Origin: M0108 sp044228795
Lineage (GTDB): Bacteria > Pseudomonadota > Gammaproteobacteria > Chromatiales > Chromatiaceae
Direction: 5' to 3'
DNA length: 64,000 bases
Assembly: GCA_044228795.1 (NCBI GenBank)
Contig: JBGAUE010000004.1
Span: 62,001-126,000 of the forward strand
In this document: piece by piece, positions 32,562-42,182 of the stretch
Position numbering within the stretch: position 1 is the stretch's first letter
Layout: the number at the start of each line of letters is the position of its first letter
Position numbers and translations under genes: made by a program
The notes under the pieces: model-generated
What the model saw: only the letters and a program-made list of their open reading frames with translations
The model's database searches: none
Told to the model about the DNA's origin: nothing

Positions 32562-33464
32562 ATGAATCGCCACTGTCTTTCCCTTGCCATTGCCGGCCTG
32601 CTGGCCATGGCGCCGGCCTGGTCGTCCGCTGCCGATATTGAGGGGCGCGTGACCCGCATCGAAAATATGCTCGACAACCAGCGGGGTTCCGATCTCACCC
32701 TCCAGGTTCAAGGGATGCAACGGGAACTCCAGCGTCTGCGCGGCCTGGTCGAGCAGCAGAAGTACGAACTTGAGAACCTCAAGCGTGCCCAAGGGGGACC
32801 AGCCCCGGAAGGGGCTACCCCTTTGGATGGTCCGGTGGGGCAGGGGACTGGGGAACCGGCTGTGCCCCCCCCCGTTGGTCAGGCAGTGCCGCCAGCGCCG
32901 ACTCAGGAGCAGGCCCCGGCCCCAGGGGATGCGGTGGCGAGACCGCGCGCGGGTATCGAATCAAAGGTGCCGCCGCTCTCGCCCGTCGCGACCACCGAGC
33001 CCCGGGAGCCCGAGGAGACCCAACCCGCCGCGGTGACCCCGCCCCCGGCGGTGGAGCAGGCCCCCACCAAGCCGGTGCAAGGTGAACAGGAGGCCTATAT
33101 CAAGGCCGTCGAGCCGCTCAAGCAGCGGCGCTTCGAGGAGGCGTCCGTCGCCCTGGCTGACTTCCTGGCCAGGTATCCCCGAAGCGCGAACGCCGATAAG
33201 GCCCACTTCTGGCTCGCCGAGACCCATTACGTCAATCGCAACATCCCGGCGGCCCTCACGGAGTATCAGACCGTCCTCAAGGACTACCCCAAGAGTTCTA
33301 AGGTGCCTGGGGCCCTGCTCAAGATCGGTTACATTCAGGACGACGCCAAGGATCCCAAGGCCGCTCGTATCACGCTGGAGGAGATCATCCGCCGGTTCCC
33401 CGAAAGTGGCGAGGCACGTCTGGCTCAGGCCCGCCTGGATCAAATGCAGAAGGAAGGCCGCTAA
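32562..33464 (+). CDS. cpoB: Cell division coordinator CpoB (YbgF)
   Basis: 300 residues. Signal peptide (MNRHCLSLAIAGLLAMAPAW), a trimerising coiled coil (IEGRVTRIENMLDNQRGSD), an unusually long Pro/Glu-rich linker of about 100 residues, and C-terminal TPR repeats (PRSANADKAHFWLAETHYVN). CpoB links Tol energy state to peptidoglycan synthesis. ATG 32562 is chosen over an upstream TTG at 32541 because the signal peptide starts there. Confidence 0.92.
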   Translation: MNRHCLSLAIAGLLAMAPAWSSAADIEGRVTRIENMLDNQRGSDLTLQVQGMQRELQRLRGLVEQQKYELENLKRAQGGPAPEGATPLDGPVGQGTGEPAVPPPVGQAVPPAPTQEQAPAPGDAVARPRAGIESKVPPLSPVATTEPREPEETQPAAVTPPPAVEQAPTKPVQGEQEAYIKAVEPLKQRRFEEASVALADFLARYPRSANADKAHFWLAETHYVNRNIPAALTEYQTVLKDYPKSSKVPGALLKIGYIQDDAKDPKAARITLEEIIRRFPESGEARLAQARLDQMQKEGR

Positions 33465-33526
33465 CCTTCATTACGGCGCGGTCTCGGGGCAGCGTGGCCC
33501 TCGTTAGGTATAGGTCGTCGCCCACA

Positions 33527-33952
33527 TCAGGGCAGGCGCTCGATTTGGCGGAGGAGGGTGTTGTAGCGTTCACCCAGGACTGCAGGCATGTCGGCTTCCT
33601 TGGCGCCGGCGCAGCCGCCGGCCTCCTTGAGCCGGGCAAGGAAGTCTTCCTGTAACCGCGCCTGGGCGCGGCGGTAGGAACCTTCGGGAAAGAGGTCGTC
33701 CTGAACCTCGAGCACTGTCATGCGAAATTTGCTGGCCAAGGTCTTATTCAGGTTGTTGGTACGGCGCCCGGATTGGTCGCTACGGCAGCGGGCGTTATAG
33801 AGGTCGACATCGGCGGCGGCGCTCACGGCTTCGACCAGCAGTCTTTGGGTATTGTCGTCCAGCAAGGGCTGAGCCGAGGCCAGCCCGGACACCAGGGCCA
33901 GCGCCGCCAGGACGCCGTGACTCCGTTGTCGGGTGGGGTTGGGGGTGCTCAT
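33527..33952 (-). CDS. Secreted protein of unknown function
   Basis: 141 residues with a signal peptide (GVLAALALVSGLASAQP) and a mature, mostly helical part containing two cysteines (YNARCRSDQ and EAGGCAGAK) that could form a disulfide. I do not recognise a family. It is convergent with cpoB, 62 bases away, and lies 15 bases after the SDR gene on the same strand, so the two may be cotranscribed. Confidence 0.65.
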   Translation of the reverse strand: MSTPNPTRQRSHGVLAALALVSGLASAQPLLDDNTQRLLVEAVSAAADVDLYNARCRSDQSGRRTNNLNKTLASKFRMTVLEVQDDLFPEGSYRRAQARLQEDFLARLKEAGGCAGAKEADMPAVLGERYNTLLRQIERLP

Positions 33953-33967
33953 GGGTGCCCCACTGGG

Positions 33968-34678
33968 TCAGCTCTGCCCATAGACGGGAATGGCGGCCCC
34001 GCTGATGGCGCGAGCGGCGTTGGAGACCAGGAAGAGGATGACGTCGGCGAGGGCGGCGGTGGTAACCCAGCGGCCAGGGTCCGCGTCCGGCATGGCGGCG
34101 CGGTTCTGGGGGGTGTCGAGGGTGCCGGGGAGGACGCAATTTACCCGGATGCCATCCTCCCGATGCTCCGCGGCCAGGCTTTCGGTGAGCCGGATGACTA
34201 CGGCCTTGGAGGCGCAGTAAGGTGCCATGTACCCCTGGCCTTGCAGGGCTCCACGGGCGGCCACGTTGACGATGCAGCCGCCGCCCGCCGCTACCAGGCG
34301 CGGGATGACGGCGCGGCAGGCATTGAAGACGGTTCGCGCATTCAGGTCCATCATCTGGTCCCAATCCGCGTCCGGGGTCTCGTGGAGGGGCGGCCCCATG
34401 GTGAAGCCTCCGGCGATATTGGCCAGGATGTCGATCCGCCCAAAGCGCGCCATGACGTTGGCAATGGCCGCTTCCACCCCTTGGGGGTCGATGAGATCAA
34501 CGGCGAAGGCCGCGCTATCCCCAACCGCCAGGCCGGTGCGTGCGGCCTCCAGGGCATCGGCGTGGTGGCCGAGAAGGGCGATGCTCGCTCCTTGGGCGGC
34601 CAGGGCCTGGCATACGGCCTGACCGAGATTACCGGCGGCGCCGGTGACGATGGCGACTTTGCCGCTGAGTTCTGGCAT
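33968..34678 (-). CDS. Short-chain dehydrogenase/reductase (SDR)
   Basis: 236 residues. NAD(P)-binding motif VTGAAGNLGQAV, the structural NIAGG segment and catalytic Tyr/Lys in YMAPYCASKAVVIRLT; the catalytic Ser position lies in NVAARGALQGQG, where an Ala-Arg-Gly run makes the serine unclear. The start is ATG 34678 after GGGAGCC. Substrate cannot be read from the sequence. Confidence 0.85.
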   Translation of the reverse strand: MPELSGKVAIVTGAAGNLGQAVCQALAAQGASIALLGHHADALEAARTGLAVGDSAAFAVDLIDPQGVEAAIANVMARFGRIDILANIAGGFTMGPPLHETPDADWDQMMDLNARTVFNACRAVIPRLVAAGGGCIVNVAARGALQGQGYMAPYCASKAVVIRLTESLAAEHREDGIRVNCVLPGTLDTPQNRAAMPDADPGRWVTTAALADVILFLVSNAARAISGAAIPVYGQS

Positions 34679-34884
34679 GGGTTGGCTCCCGTTGGTTGTC
34701 GTTTCTTGGGTCGGCGCACCCCGTATCCCAGTGCCGCGGGGCAAACCCTGGGGTCGGGCCAGTATCGCCGGCTCCATGACTGCTATCATAGCCGCATCTT
34801 CCGGGCTTCGGACACAGACGTCGTGGATTCTCCCTCGCCTCAGCTCTCTCGATCCTCACCCCGAAACAGGTTTGCCCCGCCATC

Positions 34885-36075
34885 ATGAGCGAATGGTTCC
34901 TGTTGCTTCTGCCCCTGGCCGCCGCCTCTGGCTGGTGGGCCGCGATGCGGAGTTCTCAACGCGCCGGAGGGGGCGGTGCCCCCGACCCCGCCTATTTCCG
35001 TGGCCTTAACTATCTGCTCGACGACCAGCCGGACAAGGCCATCGACGTCTTCGTCAAGCTGGCGGAGATGGACAGCGAGACCGCTGAGGTACAGTTGGCC
35101 CTGGGGGGGCTCTTCCGCCGGCGGGGTGAGGTGGATCGGGCGCTGCGTGTCCACCAGGGCCTCATGGCCCGTCAGGATCTCCCCAAGTCTCTGCGGGCCC
35201 TGGCTCTGCGGGAATTGGCTCAGGACTACATGCGCGCCGGCCTCTTTGATCGCGCTGAACGTCTCTTTGAGGAACTGACGGAATTTCGCGACCATCGCCG
35301 CCTGGCCCTGACCAGTCTGCTCGACATTTATCAGCAGGAAAAGGACTGGCGTCGCTGCCTAGAGACGGCCGACCGGCTACAAAGCCGGCTTGGCGAGTCC
35401 ATGGGCTTGTCAATGGCTCACTACCATTGCGAACTGGCGGAGGAGGCCCTACGGCAGGGGGATGACGAAGGCGCCGAGGTCTGTCTGCGCAATGCCCTGG
35501 CCACGGATCCCGGCTGCGTCCGTGCCACCCTGCTCCAAGCGCGCCTCGTCCTGGACCGCGGTGAGGCGGACCGGGCCATCCACCTCTACCGCTGGGTCGG
35601 CGACCAGGGCCCGCGCTTCCTGCCCGAAATCCTCCCAGGGCTGCTGGAGGCCTTTCGTGGCCGTCCACCCTCGGACCTATTGGAAACCCTGCGCGCCCTG
35701 CATCGCGAGCATCCCAACGGTGCCTTGCTGCTGGCCATGGCGGATGCGGTGGAGCGGGTCGAGGGGCGCCAGCCGGCGATCCGCCTCTTGGTCGATTATG
35801 TGAGCGGTCACGCCGACCTGGCCGCCGTCGAGCGTCTGTTGGAACTCCGTGAACTGCCCCTGACCGCCGAGGGGGCCGAGGCTCTGGGGATGTTGCGTAC
35901 CTTGGGCCGGGTCGCGAGATATCTGCGCTCGCGCCAGCCCCGCTATCAGTGCGATCATTGCGGTTTCGTTGCCCGCCGCCTCCACTGGCAATGCCCCGGC
36001 TGTAAGCATTGGGCCAGTATTTTGCCGGTCCAGCCCGATTCTCTCGGAGATAGCTCGGAAGTGACGGTGGCCTAG
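34885..36075 (+). CDS. lapB: Lipopolysaccharide assembly protein LapB (YciM)
   Basis: 396 residues: one N-terminal membrane helix (FLLLLPLAAASGWWAAM), about nine TPR-like repeats, and a C-terminal rubredoxin-type metal site CDHCGF / CPGCKHW. LapB recruits FtsH to degrade LpxC and so sets lipopolysaccharide output. The lapA gene that usually precedes it is absent here; pyrF follows as in E. coli. Confidence 0.93.
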   Translation: MSEWFLLLLPLAAASGWWAAMRSSQRAGGGGAPDPAYFRGLNYLLDDQPDKAIDVFVKLAEMDSETAEVQLALGGLFRRRGEVDRALRVHQGLMARQDLPKSLRALALRELAQDYMRAGLFDRAERLFEELTEFRDHRRLALTSLLDIYQQEKDWRRCLETADRLQSRLGESMGLSMAHYHCELAEEALRQGDDEGAEVCLRNALATDPGCVRATLLQARLVLDRGEADRAIHLYRWVGDQGPRFLPEILPGLLEAFRGRPPSDLLETLRALHREHPNGALLLAMADAVERVEGRQPAIRLLVDYVSGHADLAAVERLLELRELPLTAEGAEALGMLRTLGRVARYLRSRQPRYQCDHCGFVARRLHWQCPGCKHWASILPVQPDSLGDSSEVTVA

Positions 36076-36113
36076 GCCAGCCGGGAAATCAGGTGTAACA
36101 GGGGGACATCCCG

Positions 36114-36812
36114 TTGGAGAAAGAACCGCTCATCATCGTCGCCTTGGACTTTGCGAGCCAGGAACCCGCTCTGGCCCTGGTCGAGCGCCTGGACCCGCGC
36201 CGCTGCCGCCTCAAGGTTGGCAAGGAGATGTTTACCCGCTGTGGTCCGGCCTTGGTCGAACGGCTGGGGGTTCTAGGTTTCCAGATCTTTCTCGACCTCA
36301 AATTCCACGATATCCCCAACACCGTGGCGGCCGCCTGCGCGGCGGCGGCGGACCTGGGGGTCTGGATGATGAACCTCCATGCCTCTGGCGGTCCCCGCAT
36401 GATGGCGGCTGCGCGGGAGGAATTGGCCCGGCGGACCAACCCGCCCCTGCTCATCGCCGTTACCGTCCTGACCAGTCTGGATGCTGGCGACCTGGAGGCC
36501 ATTGGCTGCCCCGGCGAGCCTCGCCAGCGGGTGCTCCGTCTTGCAACCCTGGCCCGCGATGCGGGTCTGGACGGCGTGGTCTGCTCGCCCCAGGAGGCGG
36601 CCCCCGTCCGCGCCGCCCTGGGCACTGGTTTCAGGCTGGTGACCCCGGGCGTCCGTCCCGCGGGCGCAGCCGCCGGCGACCAGAAGCGGGTCATGACTCC
36701 CGCCGAGGCCCTCGCTGCCGGCGCAGATTACCTGGTTATTGGCCGGCCCATCACGGCCTCCACCGATCCCTTGGCGGCGTTGGCCAGGATCGAGGACGAA
36801 TTAGGATCCTAA
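36114..36812 (+). CDS. pyrF: Orotidine 5'-phosphate decarboxylase
   Basis: 232 residues; last step of UMP synthesis. The catalytic Lys-Asp network is in FLDLKFHDIPNTVAAA; substrate-binding ends are LVTPGVRPAG and DYLVIGRPI. No ATG suits the conserved start, so TTG 36114 is used, with AGGGGG 9 bases before it. Downstream of lapB by 38 bases. Confidence 0.95.
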   Translation: MEKEPLIIVALDFASQEPALALVERLDPRRCRLKVGKEMFTRCGPALVERLGVLGFQIFLDLKFHDIPNTVAAACAAAADLGVWMMNLHASGGPRMMAAAREELARRTNPPLLIAVTVLTSLDAGDLEAIGCPGEPRQRVLRLATLARDAGLDGVVCSPQEAAPVRAALGTGFRLVTPGVRPAGAAAGDQKRVMTPAEALAAGADYLVIGRPITASTDPLAALARIEDELGS

Positions 36813-36837
36813 CCGGGATGAGGGTTGGTCCAGGGTG

Positions 36838-36861
36838 CCAGGGCGAGTCCTGGGTTTTTTT
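36838..36861 (+). terminator. Rho-independent terminator after pyrF
   Basis: CCAGG (36838-36842) and CCTGG (36849-36853) form a short stem followed by GGTTTTTTT. It separates lapB-pyrF from galU. The stem is only 5 base pairs. Confidence 0.6.
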
Positions 36862-36921
36862 AGTCACACCAGCCCCGGCATCCCCCAGGATGCGGGGCAT
36901 CACATTGAGCGAGGGTATTCG

Positions 36922-37794
36922 ATGGCCATGATTCGTAAAGCCGTATTTCCCGTCGCGGGCCTTGGCACCCGCTTCCTGCCGGCCACCAAGGCCAGCCCCA
37001 AGGAAATGTTGCCGGTGGTGGACAAGCCGCTCATCCAGTACGCGGCGGAGGAGTCCGAGGCGGCGGGCATCTCGCAGATGATCTTTGTGACCGGCCGGGC
37101 CAAGCGCTCGATCGAGGACCATTTTGACAAGGCCTACGAGGTGGAGTCGGAACTCAGCAATGCCGGCAAAAAAGACCTGCTGGAAATCGTCCGCAACATA
37201 TTGCCGTCCCATGTGACCTGCATCTACCTGCGCCAAGCCGAGGCCCTGGGTTTGGGCCATGCCGTCCTCTGCGCCAAGCCCGTGGTAGGGCACGAGCCCT
37301 TCGCTGTCCTGCTCGCGGATGATCTCATCAAGGGCGATGGCCAGGGCGTCGTGGCCCAGATGGCCGATGTTTACGAACGTTATGGCTGTTCAGTGCTGTG
37401 TGTCGAAGAGGTACCTTGGGATGAGACCAACAAGTACGGCATCGTCGAGACCGAAAAAGGGCTTGATGGCGAATTGCGGGTGACCTCCATCGTCGAGAAG
37501 CCCGCGCCCCAGGATGCCAAATCCAACCTGGCCGTGGTCGGGCGTTATCTGCTCACCCCGCGCATTTTCACCAAACTGGCGACTACCAGCCGCGGCAAGG
37601 GCGGCGAGATCCAGCTTACCGATGGCATCTCCGCCCTGCTCCAGGATGAGCCCGTCATCGCCTACCCCTTCCGCGGCAAGCGCTACGATTGCGGCAGCAA
37701 ACTCGGCTATCTCGAGGCCCAGGTTGAATTCGGATTAGCCCACAAGGATCTGGGGGAAGATTTCCGTACTTATCTGCGTGGCATGGAATTCTAA
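36922..37794 (+). CDS. galU: UTP-glucose-1-phosphate uridylyltransferase
   Basis: 290 residues; makes UDP-glucose for exopolysaccharide, LPS core and glycogen-type pathways. Nucleotide-binding FPVAGLGTRFLPATKASPKE, the VDKPLIQYAAEE loop and EKPAPQDAKSNLAVVGRYLL are typical. ATG 36922 has GAGGG upstream; the longer reading from 36835 crosses the terminator. Confidence 0.96.
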   Translation: MAMIRKAVFPVAGLGTRFLPATKASPKEMLPVVDKPLIQYAAEESEAAGISQMIFVTGRAKRSIEDHFDKAYEVESELSNAGKKDLLEIVRNILPSHVTCIYLRQAEALGLGHAVLCAKPVVGHEPFAVLLADDLIKGDGQGVVAQMADVYERYGCSVLCVEEVPWDETNKYGIVETEKGLDGELRVTSIVEKPAPQDAKSNLAVVGRYLLTPRIFTKLATTSRGKGGEIQLTDGISALLQDEPVIAYPFRGKRYDCGSKLGYLEAQVEFGLAHKDLGEDFRTYLRGMEF

Positions 37795-37879
37795 AAACTT
37801 CCTGCTTTTTCAGAAAGTTGGCTTGCTATGAGGTAAGCCTGATACCCGCCAGGATTGCTAGTACCGCCAGGATGTGGTG

Positions 37880-37919
37880 AGGGTCGGTTCTGGGTTAAAA
37901 CCCGTTCCGGACCGACCCT
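37880..37919 (+). other. Long hairpin downstream of galU
   Basis: AGGGTCGGT (37880-37888) is mirrored by ACCGACCCT (37911-37919), with an inner GGGTT-AAAA-CCC. No T-run follows. It may be a Rho-assisted terminator or mRNA end stabiliser. The rest of the 271-base gap to the CDF gene shows no frame I can support. Confidence 0.45.
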
Positions 37920-38065
37920 TAACCACGAATCGCCCCCATAGCTCGACGGGTCGACGCGGAATACGGAAAAAACACCCTCTGGCCCATCACCAATTGCCAC
38001 TTGCAGCCTAACGGGGAAAGCGCAAACTAATCCCCCTGTCGTCTTCCCCCTCCAGAGGCCTTGCC

Positions 38066-39262
38066 GTGGACGTCGTACCCCCTGATGTCAAAAATGAAAA
38101 CTATCGGACAGCCGTTCGCGTGACCCAGATCGGGATGGGCGCCGATACCTTGCTTACCTTGGGCAAGCTCCTCGTCGGCTTCCTAGGTAACTCCGCCGCC
38201 CTGGTGGCAGAAGGTTTGCACTCGGCGGCCGATATCCTGTTCGACTTGGTGGTGCTCATCGGGATGCGCATCGCCCGCAAGGAGGTAGATGCGAATCACC
38301 CCTATGGCCACGGTAAATACGAGAGCCTGGCGACGTTGCTGCTGTCTCTGATCCTGCTGATAGTGGCCGTGGGAATAGTGTGGGACGCGGTGGGCCGCAT
38401 CCAGGATCACGAGTTGGTGGCCCCGGCGGCCATCACCCTCTGGATAGCCGCTGGGTCCATGGTCATCAAGGAGTTGCTATACCAGTACACCGTTCGCGAG
38501 GGACGGCGCATCGGCTCGAAGATCATCGTCGCCAACGCCTGGCACCACCGCAGTGATGCCATTGCCTCTTTCGCGGCGCTGGTCGGTATTGCTGGTGCCC
38601 TGATGGGGTGGCCGGTCCTTGACCCTGTGGCGGCAATCGGCGTGGCCTTCTTCGTCGGCAAGGTGGGGGTGGAGATTGCTATCGAGGCTCTGCGCGAGCT
38701 TACCGATGCGGCCACGGCCATCGACAAGGAGATCCACGACACCATCCAACGTCTGATTAACGACCATTCCGAGGTTAAGTCCGCCCACCTGGTCAAGGCC
38801 CGGCGCATGGGTCCCGATATCATGGTGGATGTTCATGTGGTCGTGGATGCCTTCCTGTCGGTTTCCGAGGGCCATCAAATTGCCGATGAGGTGGAGAAGA
38901 CCCTGATCCAGGAGGTCCCCGACATCACCTCGGTGATGGTGCATGTGGATATCAGCGACGAGACCGCGTTGGAATCGGATATGACGGAGGGGGTGGAGCG
39001 GATCACCCACGGCCGCAGCCTACTTCGCGAGCGCATCGAGGGGTTCGGTGCTCTGGAATGGCCCTTACTGGAGATCTACAGGGTGATACCACACTACACC
39101 GCCCAAGGTCTGGTAGTGGAGGTATTTCTGGTGGCTACGCCGGAGGCCAGTTTGGAACAGGTGAGCGAGAGCGCCTTCAAGCTTGGTCGGCGTCTGCATG
39201 AGGCACATCGGGACTATGCCAATGTGTGTTTGCATCTGTTCCTCGGGGAGGATCGGGGGTAA
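38066..39262 (+). CDS. Cation diffusion facilitator (CDF) metal efflux protein
   Basis: 398 residues. Six membrane helices with the metal-binding pairs LHSAADILFD and HHRSDAIAS, and the basic loop HPYGHGKYES. A ZT_dimer domain (residues about 210-300) is followed by an extra 90-residue C-terminal domain, longer than in FieF (300 residues). Such proteins export Zn2+, Fe2+ or other divalent ions by proton antiport; the metal is not certain. GTG start at 38066 after AGAGG. Confidence 0.9.
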   Translation: MDVVPPDVKNENYRTAVRVTQIGMGADTLLTLGKLLVGFLGNSAALVAEGLHSAADILFDLVVLIGMRIARKEVDANHPYGHGKYESLATLLLSLILLIVAVGIVWDAVGRIQDHELVAPAAITLWIAAGSMVIKELLYQYTVREGRRIGSKIIVANAWHHRSDAIASFAALVGIAGALMGWPVLDPVAAIGVAFFVGKVGVEIAIEALRELTDAATAIDKEIHDTIQRLINDHSEVKSAHLVKARRMGPDIMVDVHVVVDAFLSVSEGHQIADEVEKTLIQEVPDITSVMVHVDISDETALESDMTEGVERITHGRSLLRERIEGFGALEWPLLEIYRVIPHYTAQGLVVEVFLVATPEASLEQVSESAFKLGRRLHEAHRDYANVCLHLFLGEDRG

Positions 39263-39294
39263 CGCAGCGGGCTGGATCAGGTGTTAAATCGATC

Positions 39295-40662
39295 CTAGAG
39301 CGAGAGGATGAAGCGTATCCCAACCAGGGTGAGGTCGGGATAGTCCATGGGCGGAAATTGATTCTGCCCTGGATTGATCAGATATTGAAAAAAGGGTTGA
39401 ATCTTCAGCCAAGGCGTTACCACGGCTTGATGACTTATTTCCAGAAAGGATTCATGGCTGGGGATGGTGTAGCTTGTGCCCTTGTAGTCATTGAAGGAGC
39501 GAACGCCTTTGGCATAGGCCGGGCTCATGTTTAGTCGTGTAAAGCCGATCCCGGTGCGATCGAGGGGTCGACCGCCGATAAGACCCCTATAGCTTAGGCC
39601 GACGTCAAATAGCCATTCGGTCAAATTGCGATCAACTTGAGGATTTATCGAGAAAGTACCGAATATATTGAGTCCTTGATCATGGGTATCGGTCTCGTAA
39701 AAGATCGGCTGTTCCATAGTGGCATAAAGGGCATAATTCCCTGAATAGACTTTTGGTTCGAGACTGCCATAAGGATCGTACAAGGGTAGGCCATTCGTGG
39801 CTGTCGTGAGACTGTAAAATTGCTCGGAATTATACCAACCACCCAGCTTATAGGCATTGGGTAAGCCGGACTTGCTGTCCGGTGAACCGGGCTTGTAAGC
39901 GAATTCAATAAAGGTCAAGGCGCCCTGACCCATGGGGAAGCGGAGTCCATGGGTATTGCCGAGTGGGTCATTGCCGGTGGTGTTACCGTTAAACACGGCA
40001 GCCTGGAGCGTCCACTCAGAATCTGGGGTAAGGATCACCTGGATAGCGGGCACGGGGTTAGGATAGGTAGGACCCGCGCCGGGAAGATTGGCGGACCAAA
40101 TCCCCAACCAACCCCAGGTGCTGTTGACTAAGAAATCTGAGGAGGCATTTGTATTAAAGTTGATATCCGCCTCGATTTGCCCCAGCTTGATGGCCAGCCG
40201 ACCATCGAAAAGTTCTTGTTGAAACCAGAGTTCACCTAACTTTGTAACTGCTGGTGTGTATTCGATGCCGGTTGGAGTTAAAAAGGCACCTAAGTGACTA
40301 CTTTCAGTTATTCCTTGGCCCTGAATCACATAACCAGAAAGATGTAGGCTGGCGCCATGCCAACCCCATAGCCGATCAAGATCCGCATCAACCTGGGGTA
40401 CCAGAAGACCATCGTAGTACAATCCCTGTTGGTTGCCACCTGTGTTGCTGACGATATCGGAGGTTTGACAAATATCTATGTTGATGCCCGATTCTCTAAG
40501 CCTTTCACGCCGGCCGCCCCAATCCCCGAATAAATTATTACCGATAAAGGTGTCAGCGGGTGGGGATGGGTCTGTATCGGCATTGAGTGAATTCAAAAAC
40601 AGCATGGAGCAAGCCAATAACAAGAAATGGAGCATGAAAAGAAAGGGTGGCTTTTTGAGCAT
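39295..40662 (-). CDS. OprB-type carbohydrate porin
   Basis: 455 residues: signal peptide (LFMLHFLLLACSMLFLNS), then FGDWGGRRERLRESGINIDI, the classic OprB opening, and a beta-barrel rich in aromatic residues ending LTLVGIRFILSL with a C-terminal Leu. OprB porins pass glucose and other sugars through the outer membrane. The gene is clearly more AT-rich than its neighbours, a sign of transfer. It is divergent from the GH5 gene across an 83-base gap. Confidence 0.88.
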   Translation of the reverse strand: MLKKPPFLFMLHFLLLACSMLFLNSLNADTDPSPPADTFIGNNLFGDWGGRRERLRESGINIDICQTSDIVSNTGGNQQGLYYDGLLVPQVDADLDRLWGWHGASLHLSGYVIQGQGITESSHLGAFLTPTGIEYTPAVTKLGELWFQQELFDGRLAIKLGQIEADINFNTNASSDFLVNSTWGWLGIWSANLPGAGPTYPNPVPAIQVILTPDSEWTLQAAVFNGNTTGNDPLGNTHGLRFPMGQGALTFIEFAYKPGSPDSKSGLPNAYKLGGWYNSEQFYSLTTATNGLPLYDPYGSLEPKVYSGNYALYATMEQPIFYETDTHDQGLNIFGTFSINPQVDRNLTEWLFDVGLSYRGLIGGRPLDRTGIGFTRLNMSPAYAKGVRSFNDYKGTSYTIPSHESFLEISHQAVVTPWLKIQPFFQYLINPGQNQFPPMDYPDLTLVGIRFILSL

Positions 40663-40745
40663 TGATTGATATTTTTTTGAGATGGCGAAAGGGGGGCGTC
40701 TAGCCCCGCGAGATCATATCCCCACCGCGGGCATATTATCCGAAA

Positions 40746-41906
40746 ATGAGGTTCCATTTGGTAACGTATCGCCAACATTGCAAAAAAGAGGTCCTATGTC
40801 GGGTCCTGCTGGCGTTGATCGTGATGGCGGCTGGGTGCCTGAGCGATGTGGGGGTCGTGACCGGAGGTGAATTTAGATCCAGATCCTCGGATGTGAGCGT
40901 CGGCGCGGACACCAGAACCCGTGGGGGCGACAGGGGCGAGGATTCGGCCACAACCCCGGTCGCCCGCAACGGTCAGCTCTCCGTGGTCAAGAACCAGCTC
41001 GTCAACGCCCATGGGGTGGCGATCCAATTGCGCGGTATGAGCACCCATGGCCTGCAGTGGTATGGCTGGGGCTCCTGCATCAACGACAGCGCCCTCGACG
41101 CGCTGGCCAGCGACTGGGGCATCGACATCCTGCGCGTCTCGCTCTATGTACAGGAGGACGGCTACGAGACCGACCCGGGCGGTTTCACCGCCCAGGCCGA
41201 CCTCATTATCGATGGGCTCATCGCTCGCGGGCTATACGCGCTCATTGACTGGCATCAACTCGATCCTGGCGATCCCTGGTACAACCTCGAACATGCCAAG
41301 GCCTACTTTGCCCACATGACCGCTCGCTACGGGGCCACCCCCAACGTGCTCTACGAGATCGCCAACGAGCCCAGTGGCGTGGGCTGGGCGAGGATCAAGG
41401 GCTACGCCGAAGAACTCGTCCCCTTCATCCGCGAGCGCGATCCGGATGGCATCGTCATCGTTGGCACCGAGGATTGGTCGTCATTTGGAATTTCCGGCAC
41501 TAGCGGCCCCGAAACGGTGATCAACAACCCCCTAGCCTTCGACAACATCATGTACTCGTTCCACTTCTATGCGGCCTCGCACCAGCAGAAGTACCGTGAC
41601 GCGCTCCTGACTGCGGCGGGGAGCCTGCCGGTGTTCGTCACTGAGTGGGGTACCCAGGAGTTTACGGGGGACGGCCCCAATGACTTCGCGAGTGCCCAAC
41701 GGTACCTCGAGATCTTGGCCGACAAGAAGATCAGTTGGACCTACTGGAACTTTTCCGACGATGGTTACACGGGTGCCGCACTGGTGCCGGGCACCTGTCC
41801 GAAGGGTCCCTGGTCCGGAGATCACCTCAAGAAAGCGGGTGCTTGGGTGCGTGAGCGGATCCTGCGCCCGGCCGGCACAGTGCCTGGGGCCGTCCAAGCG
41901 TCTTAA
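40746..41906 (+). CDS. Glycoside hydrolase family 5 endoglucanase-like
   Basis: 386 residues. An N-terminal hydrophobic stretch ends in MAAGC, which could be a lipobox, followed by a low-complexity linker and a GH5 (subfamily 2-like) barrel: GMSTHGLQWYG, the acid/base Glu in VLYEIANEPSGV and the nucleophile Glu in LPVFVTEWGTQEF. GH5_2 enzymes cut beta-1,4-glucans such as cellulose. No ribosome site stands out at ATG 40746. The divergent sugar porin suggests joint use of beta-glucans, or trimming of self-made cellulose. Confidence 0.9.
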   Translation: MRFHLVTYRQHCKKEVLCRVLLALIVMAAGCLSDVGVVTGGEFRSRSSDVSVGADTRTRGGDRGEDSATTPVARNGQLSVVKNQLVNAHGVAIQLRGMSTHGLQWYGWGSCINDSALDALASDWGIDILRVSLYVQEDGYETDPGGFTAQADLIIDGLIARGLYALIDWHQLDPGDPWYNLEHAKAYFAHMTARYGATPNVLYEIANEPSGVGWARIKGYAEELVPFIRERDPDGIVIVGTEDWSSFGISGTSGPETVINNPLAFDNIMYSFHFYAASHQQKYRDALLTAAGSLPVFVTEWGTQEFTGDGPNDFASAQRYLEILADKKISWTYWNFSDDGYTGAALVPGTCPKGPWSGDHLKKAGAWVRERILRPAGTVPGAVQAS

Positions 41907-42182
41907 TCCCATCCAGCCGGTCATGCACGAGACCAAGAGGGTAAGGCGCTGGCGTCTGGGAGTTGGAGATGGGCGAGTCCACCGGCCCTAGGCCTCGATC
42001 TCTGTCAGGTCAGCCCGGATCAGGCCCAAGTCGATGAATAGCAGTTCCAGAAATGGCAGGCCAACGCGGTTATACTAGGCGCTATAGATTTAGCCCTACC
42101 TTCCGGGATAGGGGGTTAAACCCACCCGTTCGTCTTGCCTCCGGTTGGAGTTCCTGGGACAGCATGTCCTAATGGGGGAATC

